A stretch of DNA of 33,089 bases from Candidatus Fermentithermobacillaceae bacterium DTU015 (GCA_001513185.1 LFST01000025.1:123628-156716); one strand, 5' to 3'. Positions 8,445-16,190 are shown, numbered from the stretch's first letter. Notes: generated by a model from the letters alone, not told the origin. Program-made: numbers and translations.

Positions 8445-8453
8445 TGTTAATAT
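8445..8453 (+). promoter_or_regulatory. Putative extended -10 promoter of dprA
   Basis: TG at 8445-8446 followed by TAATAT at 8448-8453 forms an extended -10 element. The -35 position (TTCCCT, 8425-8430, 17-base spacer) is poor. Transcription would start near 8459-8460, at the dprA ATG itself, implying a leaderless mRNA. Confidence 0.3.
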
Positions 8454-8458
8454 TCGCT

Positions 8459-9544
8459 ATGGAATGGCAGAACTTGTTGAAAACTCAAGCTTTTGGGAGG
8501 CCGTATGGGAGGTATTTGTGTTTGGATCGAGTATTGGAGAAGCTGGCTTCGCAGCTGGAACGCAAGTTCCGCCCGGAAAACGGGGGCTCTGACAGGGAGT
8601 GGCGGAGCACTGCGCTTGAGGAAGCCAAGTCCATTCTAGATTTGTGCCGGAAACAAGGGATTAGCGTTATCAGCACTGACCATCCTGAATACCCAGAAAA
8701 TCTCAGGAGTGTACGTGATTGTCCGGAACTACTTTTCGTCAAAGGGCGGCTAACCCCGGCTGACCGGATTGCCGTGGCCATGGTGGGAACCAGGAATCCT
8801 ACAGCGGTGGGACAATCGGTTGCAGTGGAGCTTGCTACCGAACTTGCGGCCGCGGGAGTGACCATAGTTTCAGGCTTAGCATATGGCATTGACGCATGTG
8901 TCCACAAAGCTGCCTTGGATGCCAAGGGGAGGACCATAGCATGTCTGGGGCAAGGAGTTGACCTTGTGTATCCCAAAGCCAACTGGGCGCTCTACAGGGA
9001 CATCCCTAACGCAGGGGCACTGGTGTCTGAGTACTTGCCGGGCACCCGGCCCAAGCCGTGGCACTTCCCTCAGAGAAACAGGTTGATTTCAGGCTTGTCC
9101 CTGGGGGTGGTAGTAGTAGAAGCCGGACTTAGGTCGGGAGCGCTTATCACTGCGGATTGGGCACTAAAGCAGGGACGTCCTGTGATGGCGGTGCCGGGAA
9201 GCGTAAAATCCCGCGCCAGCCAGGGAACCAACCGCCTGATCCAGGAGGGGGCATATCTGGCAACTTGTGCTGAAGATGTGCTATCCTTTCTCAGAAAAGA
9301 TAATGAGTATGTCCCGCAGCCGGAGACGGCGGGGCCGGTCCAACGCGTGTCGTTGGAGGAAGCTCTTGTGCTAAACTGTTTGACACAGCACGAATCTGTG
9401 GAGGAGATCTGCGACAATCTCAAGGAGATACCGGTGCACAGGACTATGTCACTGCTTGCGTCCCTTGAGGTGAAAGGATATATAAAGTCGGTTGCAGGCG
9501 GTAAGTACTTGCTGACTCCTGCAGGGCAGAAGGTAATCACTTAA
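8459..9544 (+). CDS. dprA: DNA-processing protein DprA (Smf)
   Basis: DprA binds single-stranded DNA and loads RecA during natural transformation. The Rossmann-type core is clear: AVAMVGTRNPTAVGQ, VTIVSGLAYGIDACVHKAAL, VDLVYPKAN, GALVSEYLPGT, FPQRNRLISGLS and VVEAGLRSGALITADWAL. After it, a C-terminal winged-helix-like segment covers about the last 60 residues. The N-terminal 60 residues do not show the usual PGIG-type helix-hairpin-helix. An ATG at 8444 is in frame but lies before or within the suspected promoter, and neither ATG has a ribosome site, so 8459 is chosen as a possible leaderless start. The gene is followed 19 bases later by topA. Confidence 0.93.
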   Translation: MEWQNLLKTQAFGRPYGRYLCLDRVLEKLASQLERKFRPENGGSDREWRSTALEEAKSILDLCRKQGISVISTDHPEYPENLRSVRDCPELLFVKGRLTPADRIAVAMVGTRNPTAVGQSVAVELATELAAAGVTIVSGLAYGIDACVHKAALDAKGRTIACLGQGVDLVYPKANWALYRDIPNAGALVSEYLPGTRPKPWHFPQRNRLISGLSLGVVVVEAGLRSGALITADWALKQGRPVMAVPGSVKSRASQGTNRLIQEGAYLATCAEDVLSFLRKDNEYVPQPETAGPVQRVSLEEALVLNCLTQHESVEEICDNLKEIPVHRTMSLLASLEVKGYIKSVAGGKYLLTPAGQKVIT

Positions 9545-9563
9545 GAAGGTGGGAATCTTAGCC

Positions 9564-11642
9564 ATGACCAAACAATCGAAACGCCCGCTCATCATAGTAG
9601 AATCGCCTACCAAGGCAAGGACTATTTCCAGGTTTATGAAAGCCAAGTATGACGTCAAAGCTTCTATGGGCCATGTGAGGGATCTCCCCAAGAGCAAGCT
9701 TGGGGTCGACATAGAAAACGGATTTAAGCCGCAGTACATCACAATAAGAGGTAAAGGCAAGGTCATCAAAGAACTCAAGGAAGCTGCCAAGCAGGCTTCA
9801 GATGTTTACCTGGCTACCGACCCTGACAGGGAAGGGGAAGCCATATCATGGCACCTGTGCCATGTGCTTGACATCGAGCCGCAACAAGCCAGGAGGGTAA
9901 CCTTTCACGAAATTACCGAAAACGCCGTTAAGGAAGCTTTTAGGAACCCTATGCCCATCAAGCAGAGCCTGGTAGATGCCCAGCAGGCCAGACGTATCCT
10001 TGACAGGCTGGTGGGCTATACTCTCAGCCCTCTGCTTTGGAAAAAAGTGAAGCCCGGACTTTCGGCGGGCAGGGTTCAGTCTGCGGCACTCAGGTTGATT
10101 GTAGACAGGGAAATTGAGATTGAGACTTTTCAACCCGAGGAATATTGGACCATTGAAGCCCTGTTGCAAGGGGAAAAAGGCTTGGTAAAGGCCAAGTACT
10201 ACGGGTACGACGGCAAGAAGCGTGATCTTAGGCACCGCCAAGATGTGGACCAGGTACTCCAAGGGATAGAGGGCGCACAGTTTATTGTTACCTCAGTCCA
10301 GCCCAAAGAAAGGCGCAAGAACCCGCCGCTGCCTTTTACCACTTCCACGCTGCAACAGGAGGCATCGAGGAAGCTGGGGTTTACTGTGAGGAAGACCATG
10401 AGCGTCGCCCAGACCCTCTATGAAGGGGTAGAGTTGGGAGAACAAGGGTACGCAGGTCTTATAACCTACATGCGGACAGACTCAACCAGGGTGTCGCCGG
10501 TTGCCGTCAAAGAGGCAAGGCAGTACATTGAAGGGGTTTTCGGGAAGGAATATATAGGCAGGGACAGGAAACGCAAATCGGCACCAGGTGCCCAGGACGC
10601 CCACGAGGCCATAAGGCCTACGGAAGTACGTCGGCTGCCTTCGGAAATCAAGAAGTACTTGACCGAAGACCAATACAAGCTCTACGAGCTTATATGGAAT
10701 AGGTTCGTTGCAAGCCAAATGGCTGCTGCTGTCTACGATACAGTCACGTGCGATATCGAAGCCAACAAACATGTTTTCAGGGCTACCGGATCGCGGCTTG
10801 CGTTTCCCGGTTTCACCAAATTGTATGAAGAAGGAGAAGACAACCCGGAAGAACCGGCTGAGGAAATAATACCACTCTCAGTAAATGAAAGACTAGAACT
10901 TAAGCAGCTAGACCCGCAACAGCATTTCACCCAGCCTCCCCAAAGATATACAGAGGCTTCGCTGGTAAAAACGCTTGAGCAAAACGGCATCGGTAGGCCA
11001 TCAACTTACGCCCCGATTATTGCCACCTTAACTGAGAGGGAATACGTGGTGAGGGAGAAGCGGCGCCTGGTCCCGACAGAACTTGGACGGCTGGTGGATT
11101 CGATCCTGAGGGAGCATTTCCCGTCCATTGTGGATGTGGGCTTTACTGCTGACATGGAAAAGCGGTTAGATGCCATCGAAGCAGGCTCATCCAGGTGGGA
11201 ACAGGTTATCGGTGAGTTTTGGGAGCCATTCAAAGAGCAGTTAGAAAAGGCCGAACAGCAAATACAACGGGTGAAGCTCCAGGATGAACTTGCCGGGGAG
11301 GATTGCGAAAAGTGCGGCAGGCCAATGGTCATAAAGCGGAGCCGCTACGGTAAGTTTATTGCTTGTTCAGGGTATCCTGAGTGTAAGAATACAAAGCCAT
11401 ATGTGGAAAGAACAGGTGCCGTGTGTCCCAGATGCAAAGGAGATATTGTTGTCCGCAGATCCAGGAAGGGAAGGGTGTTTTACGGTTGCCTCAACTACCC
11501 TGATTGCGACTTTGTGTCATGGAGCCGGCCGGTACCAGACAAGAGCTGTCCGGTGTGCGGTTGTTTCTTGGTTGAAGCCAGAGGCAGGTCCAAAGGATAC
11601 CGTTGCGGCAATCCTGAATGCTCCTACACCGAGAAAAGCTAA
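9564..11642 (+). CDS. topA: DNA topoisomerase I
   Basis: This type IA topoisomerase relaxes negative supercoils. The Toprim domain begins at residue 8 (LIIVESPTKARTI) and contains DPDREGEAISWHL. The nucleophile is Tyr302 in TYMRTDSTRVS. Three C-terminal four-cysteine zinc ribbons are visible, beginning at CEKCGRPM, CPRCKGDI and CPVCGCFL. The ATG at 9564 (AAGGTGG about 11 bases upstream) is chosen over the GTG at 9549, which would overlap the ribosome site. The length of 692 residues is typical for Firmicutes. Topology and context (dprA before, codV after) match the common Firmicute gene order. Confidence 0.97.
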   Translation: MTKQSKRPLIIVESPTKARTISRFMKAKYDVKASMGHVRDLPKSKLGVDIENGFKPQYITIRGKGKVIKELKEAAKQASDVYLATDPDREGEAISWHLCHVLDIEPQQARRVTFHEITENAVKEAFRNPMPIKQSLVDAQQARRILDRLVGYTLSPLLWKKVKPGLSAGRVQSAALRLIVDREIEIETFQPEEYWTIEALLQGEKGLVKAKYYGYDGKKRDLRHRQDVDQVLQGIEGAQFIVTSVQPKERRKNPPLPFTTSTLQQEASRKLGFTVRKTMSVAQTLYEGVELGEQGYAGLITYMRTDSTRVSPVAVKEARQYIEGVFGKEYIGRDRKRKSAPGAQDAHEAIRPTEVRRLPSEIKKYLTEDQYKLYELIWNRFVASQMAAAVYDTVTCDIEANKHVFRATGSRLAFPGFTKLYEEGEDNPEEPAEEIIPLSVNERLELKQLDPQQHFTQPPQRYTEASLVKTLEQNGIGRPSTYAPIIATLTEREYVVREKRRLVPTELGRLVDSILREHFPSIVDVGFTADMEKRLDAIEAGSSRWEQVIGEFWEPFKEQLEKAEQQIQRVKLQDELAGEDCEKCGRPMVIKRSRYGKFIACSGYPECKNTKPYVERTGAVCPRCKGDIVVRRSRKGRVFYGCLNYPDCDFVSWSRPVPDKSCPVCGCFLVEARGRSKGYRCGNPECSYTEKS

Positions 11643-11643
11643 G

Positions 11644-11658
11644 AATATTTTGAAAATA
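11644..11658. promoter_or_regulatory. CodY-box-like palindrome upstream of codV
   Basis: AATATTTTGAAAATA matches 12 of 15 positions of the CodY consensus AATTTTCWGAAAATT. It contains a perfect TATTTT-G-AAAATA inverted repeat. It ends two bases before the candidate -35 at 11660. Since codY is four genes downstream in the same direction, this suggests autoregulation. Confidence 0.4.
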
Positions 11659-11659
11659 G

Positions 11660-11689
11660 TTGATGCAGGGCCGGCTAAAGTGATAATAT
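11660..11689 (+). promoter_or_regulatory. Putative sigma-A promoter for codV-hslVU-codY
   Basis: TTGATG (11660-11665) is followed by GATAAT (11682-11687, 16-base spacer) or TAATAT (11684-11689, 18-base spacer, with an upstream TG). The predicted start near 11695 leaves about 30 bases before the codV ATG. Confidence 0.4.
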
Positions 11690-11725
11690 AGCTTTATGCA
11701 GCATAATTCCTGGGAAGGCGGTCCG

Positions 11726-12751
11726 ATGACATATTCGCTGGTCCAACTCAAAGAGGATTTTCTTGTAGAAACAAGCGTTTCCAAGACCCAAAGCATCAAC
11801 ACTGTCAAGTCTTACTCGCAAGACCTTGACCAGTTTTTTGATTTTCTAAGCGAAAAGGCCTGTGGCAAGCAGCTTGAAGACTTGACCCCGGCCGATCTTA
11901 AGCCGGAACACATCCGGAGGTTTGCAGTACACCTGGGGAGGCAGGCGTACAAAGGCTCCACTATTTCCCGGAAACTCTCTGCTGTAAGGAGCTTTTGCCG
12001 GTTTCTCACACGCAGGGGTGTGGTTGACGAAAACCCGGCAAAGGGAGTTTCAGCCCGGAAGGCCCACGCCTACCTGCCCAAAGTGCTTTCTCAGGAGGAT
12101 ATTGCCCGGATCATATCAGTTATCGACACCGCCACTCCTTTGGGGATGCGTGACCGCGCCATCATAGAATTGCTCTACGGATCAGGCTTGCGGGTCAGCG
12201 AACTGGCCTCGCTCAACGTGGGAGACATTGACTACTCCTTAGGATTTGTTCAAGTTACCGGGAAGGGCGGCAAGGAAAGGTTTGTACCCCTTGGTTCCAT
12301 AGCTTTAGATGCCCTTGGACGCTACTTGGATGAGGGGCGGCCTGTGCTTGAGCAGAAGCACCCGAAACAGAGCCAGGAGCTTTCATTGATGAGACAACCT
12401 CTATTTCTCAACAGGCTCGGCAAGCGGTTGTCAGACAGATCCATCAGGCGGATCCTATATAAGTATATCCTGCTTGCCGGCATTGATCCCAAAGGCCTAT
12501 CCCCTCATACCCTGAGGCATTCCTTTGCGACGCACCTTCTGTCAGGGGGTGCTGATCTACGTTCGGTTCAGGAAATGCTAGGGCACTCAAGCATCAAGAC
12601 TACCCAGATCTACACCCACGTTATGCCCGAGCGTTTGAGGCAGGTGTACAAGAGCGCCCACCCGAGGGCCCGGGGGAACCAAGCTAAGGCGCAGCGCGTG
12701 GCGGGGGAAACACCATCGGAAAGGGGCGGAAAACATGACGGGTCATCATGA
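11726..12751 (+). CDS. codV: Tyrosine recombinase XerC/CodV
   Basis: This recombinase should resolve chromosome dimers at dif with an XerD partner. The N-terminal SAM-like core-binding domain includes [13 protein letters not shown], and the catalytic domain is complete: Arg156 ([10 protein letters not shown]), Lys180 (GKGGKER), His261 and Arg264 (PHTLRHSF), His287 ([10 protein letters not shown]) and nucleophile Tyr296 (IYTHV). The ATG at 11726 has AAGGCGG just upstream. At 341 residues it is about 40 longer than usual XerC. The extra length comes from a small insertion before [12 protein letters not shown] and a polar C-terminal tail of about 30 residues that overlaps hslV. The position before hslVU-codY identifies it as codV rather than a phage integrase. 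Confidence 0.94.
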   Translation: MTYSLVQLKEDFLVETSVSKTQSINTVKSYSQDLDQFFDFLSEKACGKQLEDLTPADLKPEHIRRFAVHLGRQAYKGSTISRKLSAVRSFCRFLTRRGVVDENPAKGVSARKAHAYLPKVLSQEDIARIISVIDTATPLGMRDRAIIELLYGSGLRVSELASLNVGDIDYSLGFVQVTGKGGKERFVPLGSIALDALGRYLDEGRPVLEQKHPKQSQELSLMRQPLFLNRLGKRLSDRSIRRILYKYILLAGIDPKGLSPHTLRHSFATHLLSGGADLRSVQEMLGHSSIKTTQIYTHVMPERLRQVYKSAHPRARGNQAKAQRVAGETPSERGGKHDGSS

Positions 12752-13292
12752 GCCACGGATCCTCAGCACCACAATTTTGGCCGTAAGGGCACGTGGCAAG
12801 GCGGCCATGGCCGGGGATGGCCAGGTTACCCTTGAAACCAACCATACTATCCTTAAAGCGACTGCAAGAAAGGTAAGGAAACTTTATAAAGATTCAGTCA
12901 TTGCCGGGTTTGCAGGTTCAGTGGGAGATGCGCTCACCCTGTTTGATAAACTGGAGGGCTATCTTGAAGAAAACCGTGGTGATCTGCTAAAATCTACAGT
13001 TAATCTTGCTAAAGAATGGCGTACCGACAGGGTGTTGAGACAGTTAAAAGCAATGCTGCTTTGTATGGATAAAAACCACTTGCTGCTGGTCTCCGGCACG
13101 GGTGAAGTAATAGAGCCTGATGAACCGGTTCTGGCAATAGGTTCGGGAGGGGCATATGCGACGGCAGCTGCCAAAGCGCTCCTTAAGTTCACAAATATGG
13201 ATGCGGCTGACATAGCCAGGGAATCTTTGAAGATAGCGGCATCTATATGCATATATACTAACGACAACATTGTGGTCGAAGAACTGGCATAA
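12735..13292 (+). CDS. hslV: ATP-dependent protease peptidase subunit HslV (ClpQ/CodW)
   Basis: This is the N-terminal nucleophile peptidase of the HslUV protease, a double hexamer capped by HslU. The core [21 protein letters not shown] aligns with the mature E. coli start TTIVSVRR, placing the catalytic Thr at residue 12. Processing of an 11-residue leader would then be needed. The segments [28 protein letters not shown] and [17 protein letters not shown] are typical. The ATG follows AAGGGGCGG and overlaps the codV end by 17 bases, implying coupling. No later in-frame ATG, GTG or TTG sits directly before Thr12. Confidence 0.96.
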   Translation: MTGHHEPRILSTTILAVRARGKAAMAGDGQVTLETNHTILKATARKVRKLYKDSVIAGFAGSVGDALTLFDKLEGYLEENRGDLLKSTVNLAKEWRTDRVLRQLKAMLLCMDKNHLLLVSGTGEVIEPDEPVLAIGSGGAYATAAAKALLKFTNMDAADIARESLKIAASICIYTNDNIVVEELA

Positions 13293-13329
13293 AGTATAAC
13301 GTTGCCCGTTTCATGGGGGTTGGTGTGCT

Positions 13330-14733
13330 ATGGAAGAGTTGACTCCTCGGGAGATAGTAGCGGAACTGGATAAATACATAGTGGGACAGGACCAGGCCAA
13401 ACGTGCGGTTGCCATAGCTCTTAGGAACAGGTTGAGAAGGCAGAAGGTTGCAGGTGACTTGCAGGACGACATCATTCCTAAGAACATCCTGATGATTGGC
13501 CCTACCGGAGTGGGCAAGACCGAAATCTGCAGGAGACTGGCCAAGCTGGTAAACGCGCCTTTTGTGAAAGTCGAAGCTTCTAAGTTCACCGAAGTGGGAT
13601 ACGTGGGCCGGGATGTAGAGTCGATAGTTCGGGATCTTGTAGAAAATGCCGTGAGCATGGTGCGGAAGGAAAACATCCAACAGGTCCGGGACAAAGCGGA
13701 GGCCTTGGCGGAAGAGCGCCTTGTTGACATCCTGTGTCCCATGCCAAAGAGGCGGAGGACTGCACCTAATCCCTTTGAAGTATTGTTTAACCCTGTGCAG
13801 CAAGAACAAGAGCACGATGAGGAAGATGAGTTCAACGAGAAGGTACGCCGGGCTCGTGCCAGGAGACAGATAATTCGCGAGCAGCTTAAGAGCGGGGAAC
13901 TTGAAGATCAAGAGATTGAAATCGAAGTGGCGGATACATCCGCCCCCCGGGTCGAGTTCTTCGACGGCGTAGGCATGCAAGAAATGGAGATCAACATGCA
14001 AGACCTGTTCGGGGGCCTTTTGCCCAAGCGGACCAAGAAGCGGAGGGTTCCGATACGGGAAGCCCGGAGAATCCTCACACAGGAAGAAGCCGGCAAGCTT
14101 GTTGACGAAGATACCATCGTCGCAGAAGCCATAAGACGGTGTGAAAAACTAGGGATAGTATTCCTTGATGAGCTCGACAAGATCGCCGGAAGGGAGGCCG
14201 GTGCAGGGCCTGATGTTTCCCGGGAAGGGGTCCAGAGAGACCTGTTGCCCATCGTCGAAGGCACAACGGTGATAACCAAGTATGGGCCCGTAAGGACAGA
14301 CCATATATTGTTCATAGGCGCCGGGGCGTTCCACGTGAGCAAGCCATCGGACCTCATCCCTGAACTGCAAGGCCGGTTTCCCATAAGGGTTGAGCTGGAT
14401 GCGCTTGACGAAGAAGATTTTGTGAGGATCCTCACAGAACCTGAAAACTCACTTACCCGCCAGTACAAGGCCTTGCTCGAGACAGATGGGGTGCAGCTTG
14501 AGTTCACTCCCGACGGCATAAGGGAAATTGCCAGGATGGCGTTTGAAGTGAATCAAAAGAGCGAGAACATTGGCGCCAGACGGCTCCATACGGTGATGGA
14601 AAAACTGCTGGAGGAAGTACTGTTTGAGGCGCCTGACGGCATGCAAGGAAAAGTGGTGGTGGATAGGGGGTACGTGCAGGATAGATTAAAAGACCTGGTG
14701 CAAGACACAGACCTTACCAGGTATATCTTGTAG
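13330..14733 (+). CDS. hslU: HslU AAA+ unfoldase (ClpY/CodX)
   Basis: HslU is the hexameric ATPase that unfolds substrates and feeds them to HslV. The Walker A motif is GPTGVGKT (residues 57-64), the pore-loop region contains [11 protein letters not shown], and the Walker B motif FLDELDKI has Asp280 and Glu281. Between them lies a charged intermediate domain of about 130 residues. The protein ends in DLTRYIL, like the C-terminal tail that inserts into HslV in characterised homologues, so the pair should be functional. Length 467 residues is normal. A G-rich ribosome site precedes the ATG, and the gene starts 37 bases after hslV. Confidence 0.97.
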   Translation: MEELTPREIVAELDKYIVGQDQAKRAVAIALRNRLRRQKVAGDLQDDIIPKNILMIGPTGVGKTEICRRLAKLVNAPFVKVEASKFTEVGYVGRDVESIVRDLVENAVSMVRKENIQQVRDKAEALAEERLVDILCPMPKRRRTAPNPFEVLFNPVQQEQEHDEEDEFNEKVRRARARRQIIREQLKSGELEDQEIEIEVADTSAPRVEFFDGVGMQEMEINMQDLFGGLLPKRTKKRRVPIREARRILTQEEAGKLVDEDTIVAEAIRRCEKLGIVFLDELDKIAGREAGAGPDVSREGVQRDLLPIVEGTTVITKYGPVRTDHILFIGAGAFHVSKPSDLIPELQGRFPIRVELDALDEEDFVRILTEPENSLTRQYKALLETDGVQLEFTPDGIREIARMAFEVNQKSENIGARRLHTVMEKLLEEVLFEAPDGMQGKVVVDRGYVQDRLKDLVQDTDLTRYIL

Positions 14734-14761
14734 GGTATATGGAAAGGGAGAGAAGAAGGCA

Positions 14762-15538
14762 ATGCAAACACTGCTTGAGAAAACGCGCAAGATGAACCAA
14801 CTGCTACGGATCGCAGCAACAGAAGTAGACTTCCAGGCAAGTGCGAGGGTGCTCCGGGATTCACTAGAGTGTAATGTTTATATTTTGGACAAACTAGGTC
14901 ATATCCTAGGCTATTCACTTGTAGATGATTTTGATTGCGAAGTAATGAAAAACCAGGTGCTCAAACAAAGTGAGTTCCCGGATTCTTACGCAGAGCGGCT
15001 GTACATGTACAAGGATACCGCTGCAAATGTCCAGCATGATACCGACAAGTGCGTATTTGGCGAGGAATACGAATGTCCGTATAAGGGCAAGTGCACCACA
15101 ATAGTGCCGGTTATCGCAGGCGGGGACAGGCTCGGGACCCTTGTGTTGGCGAGGACGTCCAGGCCGCTGGACACTGCCGATCTTATACTTGCCGAACATG
15201 CAGCCACTGTGGCTGCCATGGAAATGATAAGGTACAGGCAAGAGAGTGTGGAAGAAGAGAGCCGGCAGCGGGCGGCAGTTCAGGTGGCTTTGGGAACCTT
15301 GTCGTTTTCTGAGCTTAACGCCATGAAACATATTTTCGAGGAACTCGGCGGGACCGAGGGTTGCCTAGTGGCTTCCAAGGTGGCCGACCGGGTCGGGATC
15401 ACCCGCTCAGTCATAGTCAACGCCTTGCGCAAGTTTGAATCTGCAGGGGTCATCGAGTCCCGGTCCTTGGGTATGAAAGGGACGTACATCAAGGTACTAA
15501 ACCCCAAACTTCTGGAAGAACTGAAAAAACTAAGATAA
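14762..15538 (+). CDS. codY: Global transcriptional regulator CodY
   Basis: CodY senses branched-chain amino acids (GAF domain) and GTP, and regulates nutrient adaptation. This 258-residue protein has the N-terminal GAF domain and a very conserved winged-helix region (SKVADRVGITRSVIVNALRK, then ESAGVIESRSLGMKGTYIKV). Compared with my recollection of B. subtilis CodY, the Arg61 that contacts the isoleucine carboxylate is Val61 here and Met65 is Gln65, while Met62 and the Phe-Pro pair (72-73) remain. Three cysteines (97, 105, 111) cluster where B. subtilis has none that I recall. DNA binding should be conserved; effector specificity may differ. It ends the codV-hslVU-codY group, directly before the flagellar leader. 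Confidence 0.97.
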   Translation: MQTLLEKTRKMNQLLRIAATEVDFQASARVLRDSLECNVYILDKLGHILGYSLVDDFDCEVMKNQVLKQSEFPDSYAERLYMYKDTAANVQHDTDKCVFGEEYECPYKGKCTTIVPVIAGGDRLGTLVLARTSRPLDTADLILAEHAATVAAMEMIRYRQESVEEESRQRAAVQVALGTLSFSELNAMKHIFEELGGTEGCLVASKVADRVGITRSVIVNALRKFESAGVIESRSLGMKGTYIKVLNPKLLEELKKLR

Positions 15539-15550
15539 ATTCGATCTTTT

Positions 15551-15587
15551 TCGATACAAAAAGAAGGAATTTGTCCTCTTGTGTCGA
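15551..15587 (+). other. Hairpin in the codY 3' region
   Basis: TCGATACAA (15551-15559) pairs with TTGTGTCGA (15579-15587), nine pairs with one wobble. An inner AGGA/TCCT stem can form within the 19-base loop. No T-run follows, so this is not a standard terminator; it may protect the codY mRNA end or be an operator. Confidence 0.35.
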
Positions 15588-15613
15588 AAGTGACAAGCTA
15601 GACAACCAAATAA
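15584..15613 (+). promoter_or_regulatory. Weak candidate promoter of the flagellar leader
   Basis: TCGAAA (15584-15589), an 18-base spacer and AAATAA (15608-15613) would start transcription near 15620, just before the aptamer. Both hexamers are weak. Read-through from codY is an alternative source of leader RNA. Confidence 0.2.
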
Positions 15614-15615
15614 GG

Positions 15616-15642
15616 CAAATGCTGGTTACCGCAAACCGATAA
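15616..15642 (+). promoter_or_regulatory. Sigma-28/sigma-D-like promoter match inside the aptamer
   Basis: CAAA (15616-15619), exactly 15 bases, then ACCGATAA (15635-15642) match the TAAA-N15-GCCGATAA consensus at 3 of 4 and 7 of 8 positions. Initiation would fall near 15649, after the 5' strand of aptamer helix P1. CGATAAAGGCAAA may also be conserved simply as part of GEMM-I aptamers, so the match could be a coincidence of the RNA motif. Confidence 0.35.
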
Positions 15643-15742
15643 AGGCAAATCTGTCTAAAGGCAGAGACGCAAAGCCACGGGTCTAAGGCAGGAAGAAAAC
15701 CCCTTCCTGCTATGATAGCCGGGCTACCGAAGGGCGGTAGCT
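15624..15742 (+). ncRNA. Class I c-di-GMP riboswitch (GEMM-I) of the flagellar operon
   Basis: The conserved core is present: GGCAAAT (15644-15650), GACGCAAAGCC (15665-15675), GGGTCTAAGG and AGCCGGGCTACCG (15717-15729). P1 is GGTTACCGC (15624-15632) with GCGGTAGCT (15734-15742). The next stem is TCTGTC/GGCAGA with a TAAA loop. The last is GCAGGAAG/CTTCCTGC (8 bp). In the alternative fold CGGTAGC (15735-15741) pairs with GCTACTG (15748-15754), and CCGAAGG (15727-15733) pairs with CCTTCCGG (15764-15771) with one bulge. This fold would occupy the 5' arm of the terminator. The logic is therefore ligand-bound equals terminated, so high c-di-GMP shuts off flagellar genes, as known for the flgB operon riboswitch of Clostridioides difficile. 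Confidence 0.93.
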
Positions 15743-15761
15743 TAATTGCTACTGATTTTTG

Positions 15762-15788
15762 AACCTTCCGGTTTTGCGGAAGGTTTTT
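15762..15788 (+). terminator. Riboswitch-controlled intrinsic terminator
   Basis: AACCTTCCG (15762-15770) and CGGAAGGTT (15777-15785) form a perfect 9-bp stem with a 6-base loop, followed by a short T-run. Its 5' arm is shared with the antiterminator described for the riboswitch. It lies 22 bases before the flgB start. Confidence 0.88.
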
Positions 15789-15809
15789 GGTTTATAAGGG
15801 GGGGTTGAT

Positions 15810-16187
15810 GTGAGCATAACCCAAATCATGCAGAAGGCGCTCACCGGTGCGTGGCTGCGGCACGAAGTCCTGGCCAACAACATAGCCAACAGCGATACGC
15901 CCGGTTACAAAGCGGCAAGGGTCAATTTTGAAGACTATTTGTATGATGCCCTCCGGCCGCGCATAAGGTTGGCTGTTACCAATCCCATGCACGTGCGCGA
16001 GAGATATCCTGATACCATTGCCGTCACCCTCGACACGACCAGCTTTACCCCGGATGGGAACAGCGTAGATATCGACAGGGAAATGGCAGAAGTGTCTGCC
16101 AATGCCTACTACTACACTGCAGTATCCCGCCAGTTGACCGCAGAGTTCTCGCTGCTCAGACGAGCTATCACTGAAGGGAGGAGGTAA
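15810..16187 (+). CDS. flgB: Flagellar basal body rod protein FlgB
   Basis: FlgB is a proximal rod subunit exported by the flagellar type III system and assembled above the MS ring. The 125-residue protein has the rod/hook N-terminal signature, here LANNIANSDTPGYKAARVNFEDYL, and the C-terminal heptad helix. The GTG at 15810 follows a run of seven G after AA (15796-15804), a strong ribosome site. It is the first gene of the flagellar operon, downstream of the riboswitch, and is separated from flgC by 3 bases. Confidence 0.95.
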   Translation: MSITQIMQKALTGAWLRHEVLANNIANSDTPGYKAARVNFEDYLYDALRPRIRLAVTNPMHVRERYPDTIAVTLDTTSFTPDGNSVDIDREMAEVSANAYYYTAVSRQLTAEFSLLRRAITEGRR

Positions 16188-16190
16188 TAG

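Noticed and set aside
11726..12751. Tyrosine recombinase as a mobile-element integrase
   Set aside because: Position between topA and hslVU-codY and the XerC-like sequence make it the housekeeping codV; no attachment repeats or phage genes are nearby.
15531..15557. TAAG-N15-TTCGATAC at the codY end as a sigma-28 promoter
   Set aside because: Only 5 of 8 bases of the -10 match and the -35 overlaps the codY stop; clearly weaker than the match at 15616-15642.
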